Origin: JALONO01 sp038209965
Lineage (GTDB): Bacteria > Bacteroidota > Bacteroidia > Cytophagales > Thermoflexibacteraceae
Assembly: GCA_038209965.1 (NCBI GenBank)
Contig: JBBQXF010000040.1
Coordinates: forward strand, 1-37,980
DNA: 37,980 bases
Reading direction: 5' to 3'
Shown: one piece after another, positions 1 to 7,090 of the stretch
Layout: every line of letters starts with the position of its first letter
Numbering within the stretch: the first letter of the stretch is position 1
Notes under the pieces: model-generated
Database searches by the model: none
The model's input: only the letters and a program-made list of their open reading frames with translations
What the model was told of the DNA's origin: nothing
Position numbers and translations under genes: made by a program

Positions 1-462
1 TTCATTGCTCTTTTCTTCCACTTTCAGTTGTCCAAAACTTGGGTTGTGCCCCGGGACCCAAACATTCACCACCTGGACAACGCTGTGTTTTTTGCCCCCG
101 GGGATACATGACCGCAACCCCCTGCCACCCAAAATAATATGCTGGGGGGACAAAGAAATACCCGGGGCCAAGCCTTGATAGCTAGGCTCCAACTCTTTGA
201 TGTTCAATCGCTTGAACATACGCTCCAAGGTGTCCCCTGGTGGTGTCTCCGACGGAAAACGAAAGCCAAGGCCCGAGCGTAAAAAATCAATATTGTCTTC
301 CCCATAATCTACAATGTCTACAAAATTATCACAATCGGCAAGCACGCTGCAAAGTACCAAGCCCAAAATATCAGACAAAATAGGCAAACAACGACCTGTC
401 AGCGGAGTGCCGCCCACTCAAAAGTCTTTCATTTCTGAAAAATACGAATCCAATAGTTTCAT
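1..462 (-). pseudogene. ISAs1-family transposase remnant, 5' part, runs off window
   Basis: Reading the minus strand from an ATG at 462 gives MKLLDSYFSEMKDF, then an in-frame TGA at 418-420. The same frame then stays open to the window edge and carries LSDILGLVLCSVLADCD, DTLERMFKRLNIKELEP and KKHSVVQVVNVWVPGHN. These match the N-terminal associated domain and the start of the DDE domain of ISAs1 (H-repeat) transposases. The family normally has a DGKxLRGS block containing the first catalytic Asp. Here it reads GGRGLRSC (GGT at 127-129), so that Asp appears lost. A premature stop plus a lost catalytic residue indicate a dead element. The family call is from memory of the family pattern; the C-terminal part lies outside the window. 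Confidence 0.75.
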
Positions 463-516
463 CTTTTTGGCGCAAGTTAATACTTTATTATTTTTGGTGC
501 GGTTGCCCTAATGGGC
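463..516. mobile_element. probable terminal region of the ISAs1-like element
   Basis: Just upstream of the transposase start, the minus strand reads TAGGGCAACCGCACC followed by an A/T-rich stretch. A short GC-rich end beginning near AGGGC is what ISAs1-type inverted repeats look like. The opposite end is outside the window, so the inverted repeat and target duplication cannot be confirmed. Confidence 0.3.
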
Positions 517-824
517 AAGTCGATAATATCCGTTTATATAACCGGGTAATTACAGATGCAGAAGTACAGCAAATCTTTAATGCAAAGCAATAGAGAGTAT
601 CATCCACCTAAAATCAAAAATTTTAATTTTTTCTAAACCCAAAAAATATGACACTTCTCAATTATAGTAGTTATTTTTGATCCTATGCTACCCTAGAGCG
701 GCTAATAGCGATAAGGGCGGCAACCCCGATTTCAAGGAAAATATACGGGAACTGAGTGTGGGCGGCTGCATAGGCTAGTCCTATAAATTTTTCAGACAAA
801 CTATTCACAAAAAAGCAGTAAAAT
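517..824. other. AT-rich spacer between IS remnant and OmpA-type gene
   Basis: No credible gene is seen here. A TATTTTTG box at 672-679 fits the Bacteroidota -7 consensus TAnnTTTG, but it lies about 145 nt from the next start codon and lacks an obvious -33 TTG. It is only a weak promoter candidate for the gene at 825. Confidence 0.4.
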
Positions 825-1559
825 ATGAAATTTATTCTCTTTATTGTTCTTTGCTTTTTTTGCTTTGAGCTTTGTGCCCAACAAACGGAAATGAAAGTAA
901 CAGTGAGCCACAAGCCACAAAATGATACCATTGATACAAATGGGATCATTATCTACGAAGTAAATGCTGAAAACTTATTTAAGCCTATATGGGACAACGC
1001 AGAAAATCGCAGAAAAACTACCAAAAAATTGGAACCCATCAAACCTGTTTTTGCTGACTTGAAAAAGGATTTTATTTATCATAATGTAGTGACCGATGTT
1101 ATTTTATTAGACCAACAACAAAAAGGTTTAGCAGAGTATAAAAACCGTATAGTAAAATATCAAAATATTGTTGGGGGATACTATCAGGTATGCTATAAAC
1201 CCAAAAAAAGTGGATACTTCAAAGTTCCCGCCATCACCTTTGAGTTTATGGGCAAAAAATATAGCACCGAGCCCCGCACTGTAATTGTTCGCAAGGCCAA
1301 AGATGATGGCAGGTTTACACTTGGGGCAGGTGAAACACGTATCATGTACGGCTTTCCCATCCCGCTTTCTACCTCTCATTTTGTTGTCAAAATTAATGAA
1401 AAATTCGCCTCCAATAGCCTGAGTATCAACGCCAAGCACATTACTACAGATGGCAGGGAAACCGTCAAGAAAGATGGCAAAAGTTATGTGCAGATGCGGT
1501 ACAGTTTTGAAGACTGTAACATTACCCAAAAGATTATTCCTGTAACAGCCGCTCTGTGA
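825..1559 (+). CDS. BatD-like exported protein, N-terminal half of a gene split by TGA
   Basis: The 244-residue product starts with a clear signal peptide (MKFILFIVLCFFCFELCAQ). Residues about 115-160 (YYQVCYKPKKSGYFKVPAI, then GKKYSTEPRTVIV) resemble the Ig-like fold of BatD-type proteins, where a G-F-x-I/V-P-A pattern precedes a G-K-x-Y-x-S/T-x-P strand. The frame ends in TGA at 1557-1559 and resumes immediately at ATG 1560 in the same frame. The last residues (SFEDCNITQKIIPVTAAL) run smoothly into the next segment, so both halves were probably one ~534-residue envelope protein. Whether the stop is a nonsense mutation or a sequence error cannot be told here. The region is AT-richer than the rest of the window and sits beside an IS remnant, which suggests transfer or decay. 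Confidence 0.6.
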   Translation: MKFILFIVLCFFCFELCAQQTEMKVTVSHKPQNDTIDTNGIIIYEVNAENLFKPIWDNAENRRKTTKKLEPIKPVFADLKKDFIYHNVVTDVILLDQQQKGLAEYKNRIVKYQNIVGGYYQVCYKPKKSGYFKVPAITFEFMGKKYSTEPRTVIVRKAKDDGRFTLGAGETRIMYGFPIPLSTSHFVVKINEKFASNSLSINAKHITTDGRETVKKDGKSYVQMRYSFEDCNITQKIIPVTAAL

Positions 1560-2429
1560 ATGGCGGATGTAGGCAGCAACCCTCAGTATTATAAAATAGT
1601 TTATGAAATAGAAAATAACAGCCGCACAAATAAAAAGGTTGCGCTTAACTTGCTCATTGACATTATGATCGGTGGCAATGATGCGGCACAAGTTGGCTAT
1701 GCAGGCCAAGATGCGGCCATTATAGACATTGCAAAGAGTTTATCGGGTAAAGCAATTCCCGAAAGGCTTTGGATATATGAGCAAACGAACGATAAGGGGA
1801 AGATGATTGCAGAGCTGCGCAACGACACCCAAGACACCATACAAAGCCCGCAGGAGATTTATATTGGCAATTGGGCTGAGTTTTATCGTACACTTTGGGA
1901 GGTAAAAAGTAAGAAAGAAAAGTATAAAGACAGCGGTATGATGGTCAGGTGGGACGGTAGAATGTTACCATCAGGAGGAAAAACAACTTTTAGCACTTAC
2001 TATGGCTTGCCCGATTTTAAGATGACAGAACAAAATCAACTTTCTTTACTCTTTGACGAGCCAGAAATGGTTGCCTCCGTCGAAGAAGTGCTTTATTATG
2101 GAGATAACAACCCCGAACTCAACGCTAATCAAGCCAAGAAAATCAAAAAAATGCTCAGTAAAATCGCTATTAAAGATATTCTCGGCATTAGTATTGAAGG
2201 TTTCAGCGACGCAAAAGGAACATTAGAAGAAAATTTTCAAATTTCACAGAAACGTGCAGAGTCTGTCGCTAATTACCTAAGTAAGCAAGGAATTGCCAAG
2301 TATCGTCTCATGCCCAAAGGCTATGGCAATACTTTTGCTCGCCCACAAGCGACCAAAATGGAAGCAGCCGAAGATCGGAAAGTGATATTAAGAATTGTTT
2401 ACGAGGAAAAAAATAAAAAAACTGAGTGA
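1560..2429 (+). CDS. OmpA-family C-terminal half of the split envelope protein
   Basis: The 289-residue product has no signal peptide. Its first ~180 residues are an unrecognised beta-rich domain (KIVYEIENNSRTNKKVALN and following). Residues about 185-285 form an OmpA-like peptidoglycan-binding domain: NANQAKKIKKMLS, then GFSDAKGTLEENFQISQKRA, VANYLSKQGI, a GYG turn and AAEDRKVILRI. In the family this domain tethers the outer membrane to peptidoglycan. Start ATG 1560 directly follows the upstream TGA, so the fragment could be made by translational restart, but it would lack an export signal. Most likely it is the 3' part of the gene beginning at 825. Confidence 0.6.
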   Translation: MADVGSNPQYYKIVYEIENNSRTNKKVALNLLIDIMIGGNDAAQVGYAGQDAAIIDIAKSLSGKAIPERLWIYEQTNDKGKMIAELRNDTQDTIQSPQEIYIGNWAEFYRTLWEVKSKKEKYKDSGMMVRWDGRMLPSGGKTTFSTYYGLPDFKMTEQNQLSLLFDEPEMVASVEEVLYYGDNNPELNANQAKKIKKMLSKIAIKDILGISIEGFSDAKGTLEENFQISQKRAESVANYLSKQGIAKYRLMPKGYGNTFARPQATKMEAAEDRKVILRIVYEEKNKKTE

Positions 2430-2639
2430 CCAAATCAAAAGATTCTCTTGCAGTTAGACGAGAAAATCGTAAGTAAATAATTGAAAATCAGTTAATTATG
2501 GTTGGGTGTGGTGCTGAAGCTGAACTGATAAAGCAAGGGCAACGCATTTCCCTTGACGAGTTGATTCGCGTGGATTCAGTCAGCAGGCAAACCCTTGAAT
2601 TGCTTTGTGGATACACACTATGATACATGTCGTCCCGCC

Positions 2640-2706
2640 CGCCGTTGTCCGTGTTTCACGCACGACCCGATGATATGTGTCGTCCATGAGGACACAGACA
2701 ACGGCG
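2640..2706. repeat. inverted repeat, 15-bp arms, nested small hairpins
   Basis: CGCCGTTGTCCGTGT (2640-2654) pairs with ACACAGACAACGGCG (2692-2706), with one mismatch. Inside lie CGTG-TTT-CACG and GTCC-ATGA-GGAC hairpins. GTCGTCC occurs at 2629-2635 and again at 2679-2685. There is no T-run, so it is not a simple terminator. It may be the end of a mobile element or a structured RNA. Confidence 0.5.
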
Positions 2707-2905
2707 CAAATTAACCCGGTGAGTTTTTTTTACCTTCACAGCAGTTCTTAATGGCAATAATCTCTTCACCGAGCTTGCTGCCACTGTGAGGGATCGGAAA
2801 ATTGACCTTGTGAGTGGCTTCATGCCCTTACAGTGGTTTTAGTGGTTCAGTAATAAAATTTCCCCCACCAAGCTTGCCAACCACTGCCATAGACAGGAAA
2901 CTCCC

Positions 2906-2913
2906 TAACTTTG
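2906..2913 (+). promoter_or_regulatory. -7 promoter box TAACTTTG of HMG-CoA lyase gene
   Basis: TAACTTTG matches the Bacteroidota -7 consensus TAnnTTTG and lies 17 nt before ATG 2930, implying a leader of only about 10 nt. The same octamer precedes the genes at 25036 and 29537, and the minus-strand toxin-antitoxin pair. Confidence 0.5.
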
Positions 2914-2929
2914 CCCCAAAATCTTGCGC

Positions 2930-3835
2930 ATGTCCCTCTACCCCAGTGAAGTCATTATCGAGGAGCAGGGCCTCCGCGATGGTTTGCAGAGCGAAAGTAC
3001 GCTGATCAGCACCGAACAAAAACTGGCCGCCATTGATCGGTTGGTGGGGGCGGGGCTGCGGCGGATCCAAGTGGCCTCGTTCGTCAACCCCAAGCTGGTG
3101 CCGCAAATGGCGGATGCCGAGGCACTGGTGGCCCAGTTGGACAGAAAGCAGGGGGTGGTTTACAGTGCCTTGGTGCTCAATGTCCGCGGGCTGGATCGGG
3201 CGGCGGCCGCCGGGCTGGATCACGTGTCGGCTTCCATTTCGGCCAGCGATGCCCACAGCCGCCGCAATGCCAACAAATCATTGCCGGAGGCGATCGTGGA
3301 ATTTGCCAGTATGGTACGCCAAGCCAAATCGGCCCGGCTGACCGTGCGCGGGGGCATTCAATGCGCGTTTGGCTGCCGGTATGAGGGCGAGATCCCCCAG
3401 CAGCGGGTGTTGGACTTGGTCAAACAGCACTTGGATCTGGGCGTGGATGAACTGGCCCTGGCCGACTCCACGGGCATGGGCGACCCACGTTCGATCCGGG
3501 AAATGATGGCCCAAGTGGTGAAAATGGCCGGCCCGGTGCCCGTCATGCTCCACCTCCACGATACGGAGGGCAAGGGGTTGGCCAACCTCGTGGCGGCCAT
3601 GGAATGTGGGGTCAAACATTTTGATACTGCTTTTGGGGGACTGGGCGGGTGTCCGTTCATAAAAGGGGCCACTGGCAACATCGCCACCGAGGACACGGCG
3701 TGGATGCTGGCCGAAATGGGCATTGCCACTGGGCTGGATCTGCGCCCCATCGCCCAACTTACCCGGCAATTTGAAGGGTTGCTGGGGAAAAAATTGCCGG
3801 GAAAACTGCACCCGTTGATCTTGGAGGGGGAATAA
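2930..3835 (+). CDS. mvaB: hydroxymethylglutaryl-CoA lyase
   Basis: The predicted 301-residue TIM-barrel enzyme cleaves HMG-CoA to acetyl-CoA and acetoacetate, the last step of leucine degradation. HMGL-family hallmarks are visible. RDGLQSE near residues 16-22 holds the catalytic Arg and metal-binding Asp. LHLHDTEGKG has metal-ligand His208 and His210. GGLGGCPFIKGATGN contains the active-site Cys241. GCP followed by A/I-K-GA-GN-ATED separates HMG-CoA lyase from the homocitrate and isopropylmalate synthase branch. Length is normal. ATG 2930 is preferred over an in-frame TTG two codons upstream because it starts at the usual SLYPSEVIIEEQGLRDG edge and sits just after a -7 box. It is monocistronic and converges with crcB. 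No other leucine-degradation gene is adjacent. Confidence 0.92.
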   Translation: MSLYPSEVIIEEQGLRDGLQSESTLISTEQKLAAIDRLVGAGLRRIQVASFVNPKLVPQMADAEALVAQLDRKQGVVYSALVLNVRGLDRAAAAGLDHVSASISASDAHSRRNANKSLPEAIVEFASMVRQAKSARLTVRGGIQCAFGCRYEGEIPQQRVLDLVKQHLDLGVDELALADSTGMGDPRSIREMMAQVVKMAGPVPVMLHLHDTEGKGLANLVAAMECGVKHFDTAFGGLGGCPFIKGATGNIATEDTAWMLAEMGIATGLDLRPIAQLTRQFEGLLGKKLPGKLHPLILEGE

Positions 3836-4075
3836 GGGCGGTCGGTTTGATTTTTTACCAACCATTGACTATTTTTTGGCTCCAGTGCCGCCCTGTCAAG
3901 CCCGCCCAGTGCGTTACTCCAACGGGGCGATTGGCCTATAGAAAATAATTCACCGTATCAAACACAACCCCATCGGGGGGCTTACAAAACGTTGGTAATT
4001 GCTGGTGCTACAAACCTTGGAACCCTTCCGGTTCTTTCCGCTCAAATGATACGTAATGGTCATTGGCTCAACTTC

Positions 4076-4447
4076 TTACCCGCCACTGATTTTGAGGCCC
4101 AGCCAAGTGGCGAGCAGGCCCAAGAGCAAGCTCGCGCCCACATACAGGAGCGCTGGCCCAGACTGGCCCGTGCGGAGCAAAAGCAGCGTTTCGGTCGAAA
4201 AGGTGCTAAAAGTGCTGAAGCCGCCGCAAAAGCCGGTGGCCAGCAGCAACCGGCCCGTTTGGCCCAACCAGAGCCGATCATCGGCCAGCCCCATCAGTAG
4301 GCCGATGATCAGACAGGCCAGCACGTTGACGGCCAGCGTACCCACGGGAAAGGCCACTGGGAACCAGCCGGTCAGCCATTTGGTCAATCCGTAGCGGCAG
4401 ACTCCCCCCAGCCCACTGCCCAAAAAAATCAGCAAAAAGTGCCTCAC
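4076..4447 (-). CDS. crcB: CrcB/Fluc fluoride ion channel
   Basis: The small 123-residue membrane protein has four hydrophobic helices and exports fluoride as a dual-topology dimer. Family signatures are present: GSGLGGVCRYG (residues 10-20, conserved Arg18), an Asn in the second helix (VGTLAVNV, Asn41), and TGFCGGFSTFSTF (71-83), which lines the pore. Start is GTG at 4447, three nt after the dps stop codon, so it is co-transcribed with and probably translationally coupled to dps. A single crcB copy is seen, which suits a homodimeric form. No fluoride riboswitch was found ahead of the operon. Confidence 0.93.
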   Translation of the reverse strand: MRHFLLIFLGSGLGGVCRYGLTKWLTGWFPVAFPVGTLAVNVLACLIIGLLMGLADDRLWLGQTGRLLLATGFCGGFSTFSTFSTETLLLLRTGQSGPALLYVGASLLLGLLATWLGLKISGG

Positions 4448-4450
4448 CGA

Positions 4451-4921
4451 CTAGCGGAGGAAAGCCCGGAGCATCCAAGCCATTTTTTCGTGCTGCTCCA
4501 TCAAGCCGGTCACAAAATCGCTGGTTCCCAGATCCTTATGCACTTCAGCGAACTTGACCACATCGGTGCGCATGGCTTGGATGATGGTTTCGTGATCGTC
4601 CAGTAGGTTTTTGATCTGGACCAGGTGCGCACTGGTGGTAGTCGGTTCAGTGAGCCGGGCCAGTTTCAAGAAATCGACCAAACGGCCCTCGGCAAAGTGG
4701 CCCAACGCCCGGACCCGCTCGGCGATGTTATCAATAATTTCGTCCAACTGCTCATATTGCTCCTCGTAAAATTTGTGCATGGCGTGAAACCCATCTCCTT
4801 CCACGTTCCAGTGGTAGTTGCGCGTTTTGGTGTAGAGCACATACTCATCGGCCAACAGGGTATTAAGGGCCAACGAAACCGCTTGTCGGTGTTCATCAAC
4901 AATCCCAATATTTGCTTTCAT
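4451..4921 (-). CDS. dps: Dps-like ferritin-family DNA-protection protein
   Basis: The 156-residue four-helix protein belongs to the Dps family of mini-ferritins, which oxidise Fe(II) with peroxide and store it in a 12-mer. The intersubunit ferroxidase pattern H-x11-H-x14-D-x3-E is intact: His37 (YHWNV), His49 (FHAMHKFYEEQYEQLDE), Asp64 and Glu68 (IIDNIAERVRALG). Length matches the family. There is no strongly basic N-terminal tail, so DNA binding is not assured. ATG 4921 starts an operon with crcB, whose GTG follows the stop by 3 nt. No Fur or OxyR operator could be recognised. Confidence 0.93.
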   Translation of the reverse strand: MKANIGIVDEHRQAVSLALNTLLADEYVLYTKTRNYHWNVEGDGFHAMHKFYEEQYEQLDEIIDNIAERVRALGHFAEGRLVDFLKLARLTEPTTTSAHLVQIKNLLDDHETIIQAMRTDVVKFAEVHKDLGTSDFVTGLMEQHEKMAWMLRAFLR

Positions 4922-4933
4922 GGTTGAATCTTG

Positions 4934-4941
4934 TAAATTTG
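4934..4941 (+). promoter_or_regulatory. -7 box TAAATTTG with TTTG about 19 nt upstream
   Basis: TTTG, a spacer of about 19 nt and TAAATTTG fit the Bacteroidota promoter architecture on the plus strand. It would drive the zinc-ribbon/TPR gene at 5021, leaving a leader of about 70 nt. The upstream TTTG overlaps the dps start region. Confidence 0.4.
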
Positions 4942-5020
4942 TTTAATTACCCTTGTTTAACGGTAAAAAGTGTGGTCTTGTTAGGGCCACCAACCAACAA
5001 AACCCAATTCCCATACGGCC

Positions 5021-6004
5021 GTGCCATCTTCTTACAGCAATTTTCGTTTTCGTTTTATCAACCGTTGGGGCAGCGCCGCCACTCTATTTTCCGCAAATGG
5101 GCGGGTGGATCGCGAAAATGGCATCGATCTTGGCGGCAGCCAGCTCCAATACGATGACCTGAGCGATACCCTGCTCGACGGCAACCGGGTCGGGTTGGTC
5201 CTAAAACCCTACCTTACCCTAACGCGTCCCTTGACCGATCAGTTGCAGGCCAATAGCACCGTGCTGGTAATCGAGATCATGGATGATTTTGCCTTCAACA
5301 TCAAATCAGCGATTGATCAAAACCGGACCAGCTTAGCCATGGAACAACTCCAACACGCTGGCGAAGCTATGGGCAAGCCCAATTTGTTCCGCAAGATCGC
5401 TTGTCCCGAGTGCTATGCCCAAACGGATGTTTCCAACTTGGCCAGCCCGTGGATCTATTGCCACTATTGTGAAACGATTTTCAACCAATTCCAGCAGACA
5501 TTGGGCAAATCGGAAAAATATAGGCTTTGCCCGATATGCCAATATTATAACCGGGTCCAACTGTTTCCCGAAGCCCGGTTTTATTTCACGCCGAAAGAAA
5601 GCCGGGCCAGTTACCAAGAAATCGAATGTTGTGATACCTGTGCCCAGCGGTTGTATGAAACCATCGTCTGGAAAAACGCCCCTTTTCTGTTTGCCTTGCC
5701 CGCTACTTGGTACCTGCGGTTTATGTACACCGACGACCGCGATCCGGCCTTGGCCGAGCTGGCCCAAGCCAATCGACTGGCCCAAGATGGCGATCTAAAA
5801 CAGGCCGATGTACTGTATTCGAGCATGGTGCTGCGCAATGAGAACCATCCCGGCCTGCGTTATTGCATGGGCCGGGCCTACCTTCAAAGCGGTGACAACA
5901 AGAAAGCGTTCTACAATTTCCGCGAAGCCCTGGAGGCCTGCCACAACTATGAGCCCGCCCGCAAATTGCTCCAATTGTACAAAAAGGAAATTGTGGAAAA
6001 GTGA
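5021..6004 (+). CDS. zinc-ribbon protein with C-terminal TPR helices, function unknown
   Basis: The 327-residue product is not recognised as a named family. It has three parts. Residues 1-95 are beta-rich (FRFRFINRWGSAATLF, then TVLVIEIMDD). Residues 125-210 contain four CxxC knuckles (C128/C131, C147/C150, C170/C173, C204/C207), enough for two zinc ribbons. Residues 242-325 are TPR-like helices (ALAELAQANRLAQDGDLKQA, GRAYLQSGDNKKAFYNFREA). No signal peptide or membrane segment is seen, so it is probably cytoplasmic. Such layouts suggest a scaffold binding protein or nucleic acid; that is inference. The start is uncertain: GTG 5021 is the first plausible start after a stop at 4982, and no ATG occurs in the first 80 codons. 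It converges with the cyclase gene. Confidence 0.7.
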   Translation: MPSSYSNFRFRFINRWGSAATLFSANGRVDRENGIDLGGSQLQYDDLSDTLLDGNRVGLVLKPYLTLTRPLTDQLQANSTVLVIEIMDDFAFNIKSAIDQNRTSLAMEQLQHAGEAMGKPNLFRKIACPECYAQTDVSNLASPWIYCHYCETIFNQFQQTLGKSEKYRLCPICQYYNRVQLFPEARFYFTPKESRASYQEIECCDTCAQRLYETIVWKNAPFLFALPATWYLRFMYTDDRDPALAELAQANRLAQDGDLKQADVLYSSMVLRNENHPGLRYCMGRAYLQSGDNKKAFYNFREALEACHNYEPARKLLQLYKKEIVEK

Positions 6005-6158
6005 TTTTGGGGTTTGGCCAGTGGCACATGGAGTCGGGGCTGGTTTGAGCGGGTGCATCCCCAACGGATCGATCGCCACTCACTGGCACGCACCAATAAG
6101 TTAAATAAATATACATATACTTGACAAAGCCCGACAAGTACTTTTGCCATTTTAGCAC

Positions 6159-6845
6159 CTACTTTCTCACCTTGGCAAAGGCCCGCACCGGGAAAGTACC
6201 CACGCCCTGAAATTTGGGGGGCACTGCCGTGAAAGTAAACCCGGTTTCGGGCAGTGCCGACAGGTGGCAGAGGTGCTCCACGATGGGAATATCGGCCCCC
6301 AACAAAATGGTGTGGACCGGGCGGCGGTTGCCCGTTGTGTCGTCGATGTTGTGGGAGTCGATGCCCACCAGTTTGGCCCCGGCCTCCAGCAAGAACTGCG
6401 CCGCCCCGGCAGTGAGGTAAGGGTGTTGATCGTAATACCATTCAGTGTTCCAGTGTTGATCCCACCCAGTGTTAACAAGCACCGCCCGGCCCCGGATCAG
6501 TCCGGCAAAGGGTTGCAAATGCGCCTGTTCCACCGCCAAGGATTGCGAAAAAGGCCGCCGGATCACCAGCCCCGGCAGATCAACGAGGGCCGCCAGCTCG
6601 AGTTCGGACAGGTCTTTTCCGTGGGCAAAGCGGTGGAACGGCGAATCGAGGTAGGTGCCCGTGTTGGCCACCATTTCTATCTTGCCAATTTGGAACTCTG
6701 TGCCCGCCTCATACTTGGATCGGGAAGCTTCCCGGCTCAAATAATCGCAGATAAGCGGGGCCGGCAAGCCTTTGTAGGTGACCAGCCCGTGCATGATGGT
6801 GTGGCTCAGGTCGATGAAAATGCTAGGTGGGGTGGGAGGCTCCAT
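6159..6845 (-). CDS. cyclase-family (kynurenine formamidase-like) metal hydrolase
   Basis: The 228-residue product belongs to the putative cyclase family that includes kynurenine formamidase and isatin hydrolase. The N-terminal block FIDLSHTI is typical. The metal motif is normally HxGTHxDxPxH; here it reads NTGTYLDSPFH (residues 61-71), so both His of the first half are Asn and Tyr, while Asp67 and His71 remain. A later VGIDSHNIDD block matches the family's GIDxxSxD segment. Such variants are known in genome data, but their substrate is not established to my knowledge. ATG 6845 (MEPPTPPSIFIDLSHT) is preferred over an upstream in-frame start that adds a 47-residue unconserved tail. It is monocistronic. 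A dehydratase-like or non-catalytic role cannot be excluded. Confidence 0.8.
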   Translation of the reverse strand: MEPPTPPSIFIDLSHTIMHGLVTYKGLPAPLICDYLSREASRSKYEAGTEFQIGKIEMVANTGTYLDSPFHRFAHGKDLSELELAALVDLPGLVIRRPFSQSLAVEQAHLQPFAGLIRGRAVLVNTGWDQHWNTEWYYDQHPYLTAGAAQFLLEAGAKLVGIDSHNIDDTTGNRRPVHTILLGADIPIVEHLCHLSALPETGFTFTAVPPKFQGVGTFPVRAFAKVRK

Positions 6846-7090
6846 GCGGTGGTTGGTAGGTAGTGGTGAACAACAAAAGAAATTGGACTCTGCAATTAAC
6901 CGCTTATACCTTACATTGGTTAGAGAGTTAAAAAATATCATAAAAATATCAGGATTGACTAGTAATTTCGCTGCAATAAATTGCATATTTCCAACTTTAT
7001 TATTAAACCGACATTGATTGCAAAATAATCAGTTGCAAAACAGTTTTTTTCTTTGACCTTTGTGTTAATTCCACCTTAATAGCTGTATTT

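Larger units (their letters stand above)
2430..2929. other. gene-free spacer with a structured inverted repeat
   Basis: No convincing gene is present. A 41-codon ATG frame at 2498-2623 has no recognisable similarity. A 15-bp inverted repeat with one mismatch lies at 2640-2654 and 2692-2706 and is listed separately. Two loosely similar copies of a ~50-bp stretch (about 2747-2805 and 2848-2908, sharing CACC-AGCTTGC and CCACTG blocks) precede the HMG-CoA lyase gene. Confidence 0.5.

Noticed and set aside
418..1559. TGA read as a sense codon, because two genes in the AT-rich segment have in-frame TGA
   Set aside because: Other genes in the window, including the OmpA half (2429), priA and lepA, end properly at TGA, and no suppressor tRNA is visible. 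Ordinary nonsense mutation or error is simpler.
2498..2623. 41-codon plus-strand frame MVGCGAEAELIKQ and following
   Set aside because: Too short, no recognised similarity and no promoter; may be a scrap of a lost gene.
4448..5020. Fluoride riboswitch ahead of dps-crcB
   Set aside because: No conserved riboswitch core or pseudoknot could be found in the short leader region.
6101..6150. TACTTG/CAAGTA hairpin as shared terminator between converging genes
   Set aside because: The stem is only six base pairs with a long loop; too weak to call.
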